A DNA stretch of 64,000 nucleotides from Poriferisocius sp965200775 (GTDB taxonomy: Bacteria; Actinomycetota; Acidimicrobiia; Acidimicrobiales; Bin134): contig OZ241383.1 in assembly GCA_965200775.1 (NCBI GenBank), positions 2,604,001 through 2,668,000 on the forward strand, given 5' to 3'. Below are positions 25,187 to 34,007 of the stretch, piece by piece. The stretch's first letter is position 1. Every line of letters begins with the position of its first letter. Both the position numbers and the translations under genes were made by a program. The notes under the pieces are model-generated. The model was not told the origin of the DNA, did no database searches, and saw only the letters and a program-made list of their open reading frames with translations.

Positions 25187-26842
25187 ATGCCGAAGATTCT
25201 CAAATTCCGGGAGGAGGCCCGCCACGGCCTCGAAGCCGGTGTTTCCCAGCTAGCCGACGCGGTGAAGGTGACCTTGGGTCCCAAGGGCCGCAACGTGGTT
25301 CTCGACAAGAAGTTCGGTGCTCCCACCATCACCAACGACGGCGTGTCAATCGCCCGCGAGGTGGAGCTCGACGACAAGTTCGAGAACATGGGAGCCCAGC
25401 TCATCAAAGAGGTGGCCACCAAAACCAACGACATCGCCGGCGACGGCACCACAACCGCCACCGTGCTCGCTCAGGCCATGATCAACACCGGCCTGCGCAA
25501 CGTGGCGGCGGGAGCCAACCCGATGAGCCTCAAGCGAGGTATGGAGAAGGCAGTCGCTGCCGCGGTGGACTCCCTGGCCGACCAGGCTCAGGACATCTCC
25601 CAGAAGGAGGAGATCTCTCAGGTGGCCTCCATCTCCGCTGCCGACCAAGCCATCGGCAACGTCATCGCCGAAGCCATCGACAAGGTGGGCAAGGACGGCG
25701 TGGTCACCGTGGAGGAGTCGAACACCTTCGGGATGGAGCTGGACTTTGTCGAAGGAATGCAGTTCGACAAGGGCTTCCTCTCCCCCTACTTCGTGACCGA
25801 CCCCGAGCGGCAGGAAGCCGTCCTCGACGAGCCGTACATCCTGTTCAACCAGGGCAAGATCAGCTCGGTTCAGGATCTACTCCCCGTTTTGGAAAAAGTC
25901 ATGCAAACCGGCAAGCCGCTTCTGATCATCGCCGAGGATGTGGAGGGCGAAGCCCTGGCCACGCTGGTGGTGAACAAGATCCGGGGCACGTTCAACTCGG
26001 TTGGCGTCAAGGCTCCCGGTTTCGGCGAGCGCCGCAAGGCCATGCTCCAGGACATGGCCATTCTCACCGGCGGACAGGTGGTGGCCGAGGAGGTCGGGCT
26101 CACGCTGGAAGGCGTCACCCTCGACCTTTTGGGCACCGCTCGCAAGGTGATCGTGACCAAGGACGACACCACCATCGTGGAAGGGTCCGGCTCGAAGTCC
26201 GATGTGGATGGACGGGTCGCTCAGATCCGCCAGGAGATCGAGAACACCGACTCCGACTGGGACCGGGAGAAGCTCCAGGAACGCTTGGCCAAGCTGGCCG
26301 GCGGGGTGGCCGTGGTCCAGGTCGGCGCCGCCACCGAGGTTGAGCTCAAGGAAAAGAAGCACCGGATCGAGGACGCCCTGTCGGCCACCCGAGCCGCCAT
26401 CGAGGAGGGCGTGGTCGCCGGAGGCGGCACCGCACTGCTGCGGGCCCGTCCGGCGGTGGCCGAGGCCGCCGACGCCCTAAGTGGCGACGAGGCCACCGGT
26501 GCCAAGATCGTGCTCGACGCTCTGTCGGTGCCGTGTTCCCTCATCGCTTCCAACGCCGGCTATGAAGGCTCCGTGGTTGTTCGCGATGTGGAGGACACCT
26601 CCGGAACCTCAGGGTTCAACGCCGCCACCGGCACCATCGAAGACCTGGTTGCCGCCGGGGTGATCGACCCGGCCAAGGTCACCAGGGCCGGGCTGCAAAA
26701 CGCCACTTCGATTGCCGGAATGCTGCTCACCACAGAGGCTTTGGTGGCCGACAAGCCCGAGCCTCCCGCCCCGCCGATGCCCCCAGGTGGCGACCCCATG
26801 GGTGGCATGGGCGGAATGGGTGGCATGGGCGGCATGATGTAG
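25187..26842 (+). CDS. groEL: Chaperonin GroEL
   Basis: ATP-dependent folding chaperonin of 551 residues. Family motifs VTLGPKGRNVVLDKKFGAPTITNDGVSIA, the ATP site AGDGTTTATVLAQ and VVAGGGTAL are present. The C terminus carries the flexible GGM-type tail (GGMGGMGGMGGMM). Five bases follow groES, so both are one CIRCE-controlled operon. Confidence 0.97.
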   Translation: MPKILKFREEARHGLEAGVSQLADAVKVTLGPKGRNVVLDKKFGAPTITNDGVSIAREVELDDKFENMGAQLIKEVATKTNDIAGDGTTTATVLAQAMINTGLRNVAAGANPMSLKRGMEKAVAAAVDSLADQAQDISQKEEISQVASISAADQAIGNVIAEAIDKVGKDGVVTVEESNTFGMELDFVEGMQFDKGFLSPYFVTDPERQEAVLDEPYILFNQGKISSVQDLLPVLEKVMQTGKPLLIIAEDVEGEALATLVVNKIRGTFNSVGVKAPGFGERRKAMLQDMAILTGGQVVAEEVGLTLEGVTLDLLGTARKVIVTKDDTTIVEGSGSKSDVDGRVAQIRQEIENTDSDWDREKLQERLAKLAGGVAVVQVGAATEVELKEKKHRIEDALSATRAAIEEGVVAGGGTALLRARPAVAEAADALSGDEATGAKIVLDALSVPCSLIASNAGYEGSVVVRDVEDTSGTSGFNAATGTIEDLVAAGVIDPAKVTRAGLQNATSIAGMLLTTEALVADKPEPPAPPMPPGGDPMGGMGGMGGMGGMM

Positions 26843-26876
26843 CAGTCGGCACCGGCTGACCGTTCCAAGAACCGGT

Positions 26877-26915
26877 CTGGGGGCCACCACCGCAACCACG
26901 CGGGGTGGCCCCCAG
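26877..26915 (+). terminator. Hairpin terminator after groEL
   Basis: Perfect 12-base arms ctgggggccacc (26877-26888) and ggtggcccccag (26904-26915) enclose a 15-base loop and are followed by cgcatttt. It lies 34 bases past the groEL stop and likely ends the groESL transcript. Confidence 0.75.
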
Positions 26916-26974
26916 CGCATTTTCCGGCTCAACCGATTGCAGCCCGGCCCCACACCAGTAGGCAAAATATCCCC

Positions 26975-28369
26975 ATGTCCGAACACCCCCACCACATGAG
27001 CCCCGAGGAGTTCCGCCGGGCCGGTTACCAGGCCGTCGACTGGGTGGCCGGCTACATGGAGCGGCTCGACCGGTTCCCGGTGAAGGCCACCGTTGAGCCC
27101 GGCGATGTTCGGGCAATGCTCCCGGCCGAGCCCCCCGAAAACGGCGAGAACTTCGCCGACGTGCTGGCCGACATGGACCGGGTGATCCTCCCCGGCATTA
27201 CCCACTGGCAGGCACCCGGGTTCTACGCCTACTTCCCGGCCAACGCCAGCGGTCCGGCCATTCTCGGCGACCTGGTGTCGTCGGGCCTGGGAGTCCAGGG
27301 GATGATGTGGGACACCGGGCCATCCGTAACCGAGCTTGAGCAGCATGTGCTGGACTGGCTGGCCGCCGGGCTGGACCTGCCCGAAAGGTTCAGGGGCAAC
27401 GGTGTCTTGCAGGACAGCGCTTCCAGCAGCACCCTGTGTGCGGTGCTGGCCGCCAGGAATCAAGCAGGCGGGCCCGACGCCCTGGCCTCGCTCACCGCTT
27501 ACACCTCGGAGCAGGCCCACTCGTCGGTGGTCAAGGGACTCCGGGTGGCGGGCATCCCCGACGAGCGGATCCGCTTCATCGCCACCACACCGGACTTCGC
27601 CATGCGGGCCGACCACCTGGCCTACGAGATCGTGAACGACCGCAACAACGGCCTCACCCCATTCTTCGTGGCCGCCACCGTGGGTACCACCTCCACCACG
27701 GGCATCGATCCAGTCACCGAGGTGGGGTGGGTGGCCACCAACTTCGACGCCTGGCTGCACGTTGATGCCGCTTTCGCCGGCTCGGCGGCCATCTGTCCGG
27801 AGATGCGGTTCCTCAACGCCGGCCTGGAAGCTGCCGACAGCTACGTGTTCAACCCCCACAAATGGCTGCTCACCAACTTCGACTGCTCGGCCTTCTACGT
27901 GGCCGATCGGGCCACGCTCACCGAAGCCCTGTCCATCACCCCGGAGTACCTGCGCAACGAGGCCAGCGAAGCCGGTGCCGTGGTGGACTACCGAGACTGG
28001 CAGGTGCCCCTCGGGCGGCGATTCCGGGCTCTCAAACTGTGGTTCGTGCTCCGCCACTACGGGCTGGAGGGATTGCGGGCCAACATCCGCCTTCATCTGG
28101 GGTGGGCGGCAGAGCTCACCGACTGGGTGGAGGCCGACGACCGCTTTGAGCTTGCCGCTCCCACCGTGGTCAGTCTGGTGTGCTTTCGCCACCGAGACGG
28201 CAACGACGCCACCCAGCGAGTGCTCGACGCCATGAACCGGTCGGGCCGGTCCTACCTCACCTCCACCGTCCTCGACGACCGGCTCGTCCTCCGCGTCGCC
28301 ATCGGTAGCCCTCACACACAGCGCTCCCACATCGAGGAGCTGTGGGCCCTCCTCCAATCCGCAGCCTGA
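26975..28369 (+). CDS. Pyridoxal-dependent decarboxylase, aromatic-L-amino-acid type
   Basis: A 464-residue group II PLP decarboxylase. HWQAPGFYAYFPANASGPAILGD and DSASSSTLCAVLAARN are typical of the DOPA/tryptophan decarboxylase clade, and the PLP lysine is Lys296 in NPHKWLLTNFDC. Decarboxylation of an aromatic amino acid is predicted; the substrate cannot be fixed from sequence. It stands alone between a terminator and guaB3. Confidence 0.88.
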   Translation: MSEHPHHMSPEEFRRAGYQAVDWVAGYMERLDRFPVKATVEPGDVRAMLPAEPPENGENFADVLADMDRVILPGITHWQAPGFYAYFPANASGPAILGDLVSSGLGVQGMMWDTGPSVTELEQHVLDWLAAGLDLPERFRGNGVLQDSASSSTLCAVLAARNQAGGPDALASLTAYTSEQAHSSVVKGLRVAGIPDERIRFIATTPDFAMRADHLAYEIVNDRNNGLTPFFVAATVGTTSTTGIDPVTEVGWVATNFDAWLHVDAAFAGSAAICPEMRFLNAGLEAADSYVFNPHKWLLTNFDCSAFYVADRATLTEALSITPEYLRNEASEAGAVVDYRDWQVPLGRRFRALKLWFVLRHYGLEGLRANIRLHLGWAAELTDWVEADDRFELAAPTVVSLVCFRHRDGNDATQRVLDAMNRSGRSYLTSTVLDDRLVLRVAIGSPHTQRSHIEELWALLQSAA

Positions 28370-28475
28370 TCCCTCCCTCACAGCAAAAATACAGTGAAAC
28401 TCTTGGCGTAAATCCTCCAACTTGGGGCTTGGCAGGTTTAGAATTCGGAGTTTCCAGGAGAGTGAGGGGCGTCGG

Positions 28476-29639
28476 ATGGCCGAGGTTGAGATCGGGCTGG
28501 GAAAGACCGGGCGGCGAGCATACGGGTTCGATGACATAGCCATCGTCCCCACCCGCCGAACCCGAGACCCCGAGGATGTGAGCATCACCTGGGAGATCGA
28601 CGCCTACTGCTTCGACCTGCCCCTCATGGCGTCGGCTATGGACGGCGTGGTCAGCCCCGAAACCGCCATCGCCATCGGGCAACTCGGAGGGGTGGGGGTT
28701 CTCAACCTGGAAGGGCTCTGGACCCGATTCGAAGACCCCGAACCGGTCCTCGACGAGATCGCCTCCCTGCCCCCGGAGAAGGCCACCCTGTGGATGCAGG
28801 AGCTGTACGCCGAACCGATCAAGCCCGAGCTGATCGGCGAACGCGTCAGGCAGATCAAGGACGCCGGGGTCATCTCCTGCGCCTCGGTCACCCCCCAGCG
28901 CACCTACCAGCTCGCCCCCCACATTCTGGCCGCCGAACTCGACCTCATGGTTATCCAGGGCACGGTGGTCACCGCCGAGCACAAGTCAAAGTCCGCCGAA
29001 CCCCTCAACCTCAAGGAGTTCGTCCGGGGGCTGGAGATCCCGGTGATCGTCGGGGGTTGCGCCAGCTACGACGCCGCTCTGCACCTCATGCGCACCGGGG
29101 CGGCCGGCATCCTGGTGGGGGTGGGGCCGGGCCAGGCTTGTACCACCAGGGGGGTGCTGGGCATCGGAGTTCCCCAGGCCACCGCCATTGCCGACGCCAG
29201 GGCCGCCCGGATGCGCCATCTGGACGAGACCGGGGTGTACGTACACATCATCGCCGACGGAGGCATGGCCACCGGGGGCGACATCGCCAAGGCGATCGTG
29301 TGCGGAGCCGATGCGGTAATGATCGGCTCGCCGCTGGCCGCTGCCTACGAGGCACCGGGGCGGGGCCATCACTGGGGTATGGCCACCTTCCATCCCACTC
29401 TGCCCCGCGGGGCCCGAGTGCAGACCACCATCCGGGGGTCGCTGGAGGAGATCCTGGTCGGCCCGGCACGGGAGAACGACGGCCGGCTCAACCTGTTCGG
29501 AGCGCTGCGCACGTCCATGGCCACCTGCGGCTACGGATCGCTCAAGGAGTTCCAGAAGGCCGACATCATGATCGCCCCCGCCCTGCAGACCGAGGGCAAA
29601 TCCCTCCAGCGCTCCCAGGGCATCGGTATGGGCCGTTGA
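28476..29639 (+). CDS. GuaB3 family IMP dehydrogenase-related protein
   Basis: A 387-residue TIM barrel of the GuaB3 type (IMP dehydrogenase without CBS domains) found in Actinobacteria and cyanobacteria. YGFDDIAIVPTRRT opens the fold. GVGPGQACTTRGVLG (Cys about 222) is the catalytic loop and DGGMATGGDIAKAIVCGADAVM the phosphate site. ATG 28476 follows gtgagggg. It is adjacent to guaA, the next step in GMP synthesis. The stop and last residues GMGR lie in a junction duplication. Confidence 0.88.
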   Translation: MAEVEIGLGKTGRRAYGFDDIAIVPTRRTRDPEDVSITWEIDAYCFDLPLMASAMDGVVSPETAIAIGQLGGVGVLNLEGLWTRFEDPEPVLDEIASLPPEKATLWMQELYAEPIKPELIGERVRQIKDAGVISCASVTPQRTYQLAPHILAAELDLMVIQGTVVTAEHKSKSAEPLNLKEFVRGLEIPVIVGGCASYDAALHLMRTGAAGILVGVGPGQACTTRGVLGIGVPQATAIADARAARMRHLDETGVYVHIIADGGMATGGDIAKAIVCGADAVMIGSPLAAAYEAPGRGHHWGMATFHPTLPRGARVQTTIRGSLEEILVGPARENDGRLNLFGALRTSMATCGYGSLKEFQKADIMIAPALQTEGKSLQRSQGIGMGR

Positions 29640-29694
29640 GCCTCGTCGAAGGCTTCACCAACGATTCGGTATGGGCCGTTGAGCCTCGTCGAAG
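29623..29694 (+). repeat. Tandem duplication of the guaB3-guaA junction
   Basis: A 29-base segment at 29623-29651 is repeated exactly at 29666-29694 (period 43). It covers the last guaB3 codons, the stop and the overlapping TTG start with the first codons of guaA. Unlike the other junction duplications, the first TTG opens a 24-codon frame that runs to 29710 and misses the guaA start, so this unit does not bridge. Confidence 0.85.
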
Positions 29695-31250
29695 ATTCCA
29701 ACGGCGATAGCGCCAGTCGAAGCCACCACGTGCTGGTGGTGGACTTTGGAGCCCAGTACGCCCAGCTCATCGCCCGCAGGGTGAGAGAAGCCCACATCTA
29801 CAGCGAGATCGTCCCCCATACCATCACCGCCGACGAGGTTGAGTCCCGCCGGCCCGGAGCGATGATCTTCTCCGGCGGACCCAAATCGGTCCACGTCGAG
29901 GGGTCACCCCGCATCGACCCCGACATCTACCGCCTGGGGGTTCCCATCCTGGGCATCTGCTACGGGGCCCAGCTCATCGCCGCCCAGCTCGGCGGGGAGG
30001 TCTCCCGCACCGGGGTCGGCGAGTACGGCCGCACCTCCATGAGGGTCGCCACGCCGTGTACATTGTTCGGCCCCGACGAGGATGCCGAGCGCCCGGTGTG
30101 GATGAGCCACTTCGACTCCATCTCCGCCCCGCCGGACGGCTTCGCGGTTACCGCTTCCACTCCCCAGGCCCCGGTGGCGGCGCTGGAGAACCCCGAGCGG
30201 CGTATCTTCGGGGTTCAGTTCCACCCCGAGGTGGCCCACACCCCCAACGGCCAGGCCATTCTGGAGCGGTTTCTGTACCAGGGGGCCGGGTTGGCCCCGT
30301 CATGGACCACCGAGTCGTTCATCGACGAGGCCGTCGTCGCCATCCGCGCCCAAGTCGGCGCGGGACGGCTGGTCTGCGGTCTTTCGGGGGGCGTGGACTC
30401 GGCGGTAGCTGCTGCTCTCGTCCACCGTGCGGTGGGCCACCAGCTCACCTGCGTGTTCGTGGACACCGGCCTCATGCGCCTGGGCGAGGCGGAGCAGGTG
30501 GTGGATGCGTTCCGACGATCCCAGGGCATCGAGCTGATAGCGGTGGACGCCGCCGAGCGGTTCTTCGACGCCCTGGCCGGGGTGTTCGATCCCGAGGAGA
30601 AGCGCAAGGTGATCGGCGAGCAGTTCATTCGCGTTTTCGAGGAGACCGCGGGCCAGGTTGACGGGGCGGAGTTCCTGGTGCAGGGCACGCTGTATCCCGA
30701 TGTGATCGAGTCGGGCTCCGACTCGGCGGCCAAGATCAAGAGCCACCACAACGTGGGCGGCATCCCGGATGTGATGGATTTCGAACTGGTGGAGCCACTG
30801 CGTGATCTGTTCAAGGACGAGGTGCGGGCAGTGGGCCACGAGCTTGGCCTGCCCGATGAGATCGTGTGGCGCCAGCCGTTCCCCGGCCCCGGCCTGGCAG
30901 TGCGGGTAATCGGTGAGGTCACCCCCGGTAAGGCTGCCCTCTTGGCCCAGGCCGACGCCATCGTGCGGGCCGAGATCACCGCCGCGGGGTTGGATCGGGA
31001 GGTGTGGCAGGCCTTCGCCGTGCTCCCCGATATCCGCACCGTGGGGGTGATGGGCGACGAGCGCTCCTACGGGCAGGTGGTGGTCATCCGGGCGGTGACT
31101 AGCGAGGATGCCATGACCGCAGATTGGGCCAGGCTTCCCTACGAGCTGCTGGAAAAGATGTCGAGTCGCATCATCAACGAGGTGAGCGGCATCAACCGGG
31201 TGGCCTACGACATCACTTCCAAGCCGCCCGGCACCATCGAGTGGGAGTGA
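29679..31250 (+). CDS. guaA: GMP synthase (glutamine-hydrolysing)
   Basis: GuaA aminates XMP to GMP. The 523-residue product has the class I amidotransferase domain (nucleophile Cys94 in LGICYGAQ, FHPEV histidine) and the ATP pyrophosphatase loop GLSGGVDSAVAAALV (about 232), ending in GMP synthase C-terminal residues KPPGTIEWE. The start is probably TTG 29679 (MSLVEDSNG); GTG 29730, just before LVVDFGAQYAQLIARR, would also give a full-length core. Confidence 0.95.
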   Translation: MSLVEDSNGDSASRSHHVLVVDFGAQYAQLIARRVREAHIYSEIVPHTITADEVESRRPGAMIFSGGPKSVHVEGSPRIDPDIYRLGVPILGICYGAQLIAAQLGGEVSRTGVGEYGRTSMRVATPCTLFGPDEDAERPVWMSHFDSISAPPDGFAVTASTPQAPVAALENPERRIFGVQFHPEVAHTPNGQAILERFLYQGAGLAPSWTTESFIDEAVVAIRAQVGAGRLVCGLSGGVDSAVAAALVHRAVGHQLTCVFVDTGLMRLGEAEQVVDAFRRSQGIELIAVDAAERFFDALAGVFDPEEKRKVIGEQFIRVFEETAGQVDGAEFLVQGTLYPDVIESGSDSAAKIKSHHNVGGIPDVMDFELVEPLRDLFKDEVRAVGHELGLPDEIVWRQPFPGPGLAVRVIGEVTPGKAALLAQADAIVRAEITAAGLDREVWQAFAVLPDIRTVGVMGDERSYGQVVVIRAVTSEDAMTADWARLPYELLEKMSSRIINEVSGINRVAYDITSKPPGTIEWE

Positions 31251-31268
31251 GCGGGAGAAGAGACCGGG

Positions 31269-32630
31269 CTATGCGGCAGCTCGGGTGGTGATTAGTTCCA
31301 CCCTTTGACCGTGGTCGGTCTTCATGGCGTTCAGCTCGTCAGTCCAGAAGAACTTTTCCTCGCCGAAGGCCGGGCGCAGTTCGTCCAGCCATGACGCGTG
31401 GGGGTCGTAGGCCGCGAAGAACAGGCGATTCACCCATTCCGGGTCCCGAGCCTGGACGAACTTCAGGACGATCACCTTCTCGCCGCGCAGTTCGACTATG
31501 CCGTCCACCAGAACCTTGCCCGGCGTGGCCGACATCGACGGCCCCCGCCATGTCCTAGCCAGCCCCGACACCTGACGGTAGGCATCGGAGTAGATCTGGT
31601 ATGCCTCCACCAGCGGTACCTCGAAGTACCGCTTGGCGCCGGTGTCGCGCTCCACGAACATGTAGTAGGGCACCGCACCCAGCCGCACCTCGGTGGTGAT
31701 CATCTCGGCCCACGCGCTTGCGCTGTCGTTCACGTGGCGGATGAGCGGTGCCTGGCAGCGCACCACAGCGCCTGTCTCGATGATGCGCCGCAGCGCCTGC
31801 CGGGATGCATCGGTGGCCAGCTCCACCGGATGCGAGTAGTGGGCCATGATGGCCAGATGGCGGCCCGAGGCCACGATCTCCTCAAACAGGCGCAGCAGGT
31901 CGTCGGCTTCCTCGCCCTCGGTGAACTTGTAGGGCCAGTACGCCGGGGCCTTGGTCCCGAACCTGATGGTGTCGATCTCCAGATCGTCGGCCATCAGCGG
32001 CTCCACATAGCGACGGATCAGCTCGGTGCGCATAATCATCGGGTCGCCCCCGGTGAAAAGAACATCTGAGATCGTCGGGTTCAGCTTCAGGTACGACACC
32101 AGCCGATCGATCTCCTTGCTGGCGAACTTCAGGTCGTCGAGCTGTACGAACTGGGGCCACCGGAAGCAATAGGTGCAGTAGGCGTGGCAGGTCTGGCCCT
32201 GGGTCGGGAAGAACAGCACCGTCTCCCGGTACTTGTGCTGCACCCCGGGCACCACCTCCTCCTCCAGGTACCCGGCGTTCATCTCCACCTGCCCGGCGGG
32301 GTGCGGGTTCAAGCTGAGCTGGATCTCACGGGCAGCGGCCTTGATCTCGGGCTGGGGCGCTTCGGCCTTGATGAGGTCGGCAATACGGGTGAAGTGCTCG
32401 GGGTCGAGCATCCCCTCCTGGGGGAAGGTGAGCTGGAACATCGGGTCGTCGGGGACGTTGTCCCAGTTGATGAGCTGCTCGCACACATAGTTGTTGGTCT
32501 TGAACGGCAGAACCGAGCCAACCACCCGGGTGACCATGCGCTGGTGCTCGCTCAGCCGGTCGAAGCCGGGGGTGTCCTCCAGATTCCGGAGCTGGAATGT
32601 GCGGAAGGTGTGCAGGTCTTCGTTGCTCAT
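31269..32630 (-). CDS. KamA family radical SAM protein (lysine 2,3-aminomutase-like)
   Basis: A 453-residue radical SAM and PLP enzyme. The cluster motif is C148-x3-C152-x2-C155 in TCHAYCTYCFR; FTGGDPM is the SAM-binding motif and TPGKVLVDG holds the likely PLP lysine. The family moves an amino group between carbons 2 and 3 of lysine or a related amino acid. It converges on guaA and is divergent from an unknown gene across a 169-base gap with a strong inverted repeat. Substrate uncertain. Confidence 0.85.
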   Translation of the reverse strand: MSNEDLHTFRTFQLRNLEDTPGFDRLSEHQRMVTRVVGSVLPFKTNNYVCEQLINWDNVPDDPMFQLTFPQEGMLDPEHFTRIADLIKAEAPQPEIKAAAREIQLSLNPHPAGQVEMNAGYLEEEVVPGVQHKYRETVLFFPTQGQTCHAYCTYCFRWPQFVQLDDLKFASKEIDRLVSYLKLNPTISDVLFTGGDPMIMRTELIRRYVEPLMADDLEIDTIRFGTKAPAYWPYKFTEGEEADDLLRLFEEIVASGRHLAIMAHYSHPVELATDASRQALRRIIETGAVVRCQAPLIRHVNDSASAWAEMITTEVRLGAVPYYMFVERDTGAKRYFEVPLVEAYQIYSDAYRQVSGLARTWRGPSMSATPGKVLVDGIVELRGEKVIVLKFVQARDPEWVNRLFFAAYDPHASWLDELRPAFGEEKFFWTDELNAMKTDHGQRVELITTRAAA

Positions 32631-32685
32631 GGTTGGTGCCTCACGGTCGAAATCGTTGTTGAGAGTGCCGTTGACAATGTCGTTG

Positions 32686-32722
32686 GCGGTGCAGTCGATA
32701 ACGCAGTCGTCGATTGCACCGC
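32686..32722. promoter_or_regulatory. Inverted repeat between kamA-like and divergent gene
   Basis: Thirteen-base arms gcggtgcagtcga (32686-32698) and tcgattgcaccgc (32710-32722) pair with one mismatch around an 11-base centre. It lies midway in the divergent gap, a position typical of an operator serving both genes. No regulator gene is nearby. Confidence 0.4.
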
Positions 32723-32799
32723 AGAATTGTCGCAGATGGTGCCGATTCTATCAGCCGTTCGACATTCACCGGGCGGTTGCCGTCTGTCACCATAGGCAG

Positions 32800-33930
32800 G
32801 TGCTGAGCAGATTCGACGATTTCCCCATCCACCAGACCCCGGATCCCATCTCCACCCCGGCCACTGGGGAAAAGGACTTCTACGAGCGCTACTGGTTCAA
32901 CGGCTACTCCAAGGCCGGCGATATGTATCTCGGGGTGGGTACCGCTCGCTACCCCCATCTCGGGATCCAGGACTGCGGCATCAGCATCGTGCATGACGGC
33001 GTCCAGCACGCCTTCCACGCCTCGGCCCGGGCCAACGCCGAACCCTCCGACCTGAGCGTCGGCCCCTTCAACCTCGAGATCATCGAACCCATGAAGGCGT
33101 GCCGGATGGTGCTGGAGCCCAACGAGACCGACTTCACTGCCGATTTGACCTTCGAAGCCCGTACTGCGGCTATTGAGGAGCCACGCCACCACTGGTCCGA
33201 TGGCAGCCGTCGGATCATGGACACCACCAGGTTCACCCAGTTCGGCCGTTGGCACGGCTGGATCGCCTACCACGGCCAACGCATGGAAATCGACCGGACC
33301 GAGACCTACGGCACCAAGGACCGCTCGTGGGGGGTTCGCCCGGTGGCCGGGGGCGACAACCGGGGCGCACCCCAGCCTCCCCGGGCGATGGGGCTGTTCT
33401 TTTTGTGGGCTCCGTTGCACTGGGACGACATGTGCAGCCACTACCAGCTTTTCGAGGACACCCTGGGGCGGCCCCGATTCCATGTGGGGGCCTTCCTGCC
33501 CACCTACGAGTCACTTGATGACAACCCCGCGGTTGAGGATCCCGGGGTCGAGCCCATGTACCGGCTCGAACACCAGCTCGAGTTCGAGCCCGGCAGCCGG
33601 ATGATCAAGGCGGCCACCCTGGCGATGACCTCGCTGGAAGACGATGTGCGCCACGAGATCACCTTCGAGAAGCAGTTCACATACCGCATGAAGGGCATCG
33701 GCTACAGCCACCCCACCTGGCCCCACGGGGCGTGGAAGGGCGAACTCGCCATGGAATCCGAGCAGTGGGCGCTAGCCGATGTCGATGACCACGCTTTCGA
33801 GAACCAGCACGTCCAGCACCTCATGAAGGTGCGCATGGGCGACCGTGAAGGAATCGGGGTGCTGGAGCAGAGCATCTTCGGCCCCTACCACCCCTACGGC
33901 CTCACCGGCCACATAGCCCCGCCGAGCTGA
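32800..33930 (+). CDS. Conserved hypothetical protein, possibly lipocalin-like beta fold
   Basis: A 376-residue soluble protein with no signal peptide or membrane segment. Aromatic residues are abundant (RYWFNGYSKAGDMYLGVGTARYPHLG, then GRWHGWIAYHG), and the repeated polar-aromatic strands resemble CrtC/AttH-type lipocalin-like proteins. That is a guess from composition. Start GTG 32800 was chosen because the protein-like sequence begins there; the frame is open upstream through the promoter region. Confidence 0.6.
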   Translation: MLSRFDDFPIHQTPDPISTPATGEKDFYERYWFNGYSKAGDMYLGVGTARYPHLGIQDCGISIVHDGVQHAFHASARANAEPSDLSVGPFNLEIIEPMKACRMVLEPNETDFTADLTFEARTAAIEEPRHHWSDGSRRIMDTTRFTQFGRWHGWIAYHGQRMEIDRTETYGTKDRSWGVRPVAGGDNRGAPQPPRAMGLFFLWAPLHWDDMCSHYQLFEDTLGRPRFHVGAFLPTYESLDDNPAVEDPGVEPMYRLEHQLEFEPGSRMIKAATLAMTSLEDDVRHEITFEKQFTYRMKGIGYSHPTWPHGAWKGELAMESEQWALADVDDHAFENQHVQHLMKVRMGDREGIGVLEQSIFGPYHPYGLTGHIAPPS

Positions 33931-33943
33931 CCCAACCGGGGTT

Positions 33944-33959
33944 AGCCCCAGCCGGGGCT
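33944..33959. terminator. Short hairpin between convergent genes
   Basis: agcccc-agcc-ggggct forms a six-base stem in the 77-base gap between the hypothetical gene and the convergent SDR. No T tract follows, so a terminator role is only possible. Confidence 0.25.
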
Positions 33960-34007
33960 GCGACTATCGGGGTCCTCTAGCGCAGGTAGGCGAAAATAGG
34001 TGACCGG

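Noticed and set aside
26609..28588. Minus-strand frame of 659 codons
   Set aside because: Antisense to groEL end and the PLP decarboxylase, crossing a clear terminator; no family motif.
31247..31288. GTGA at the guaA stop
   Set aside because: The next gene is on the opposite strand, so a mini-frame here couples nothing.
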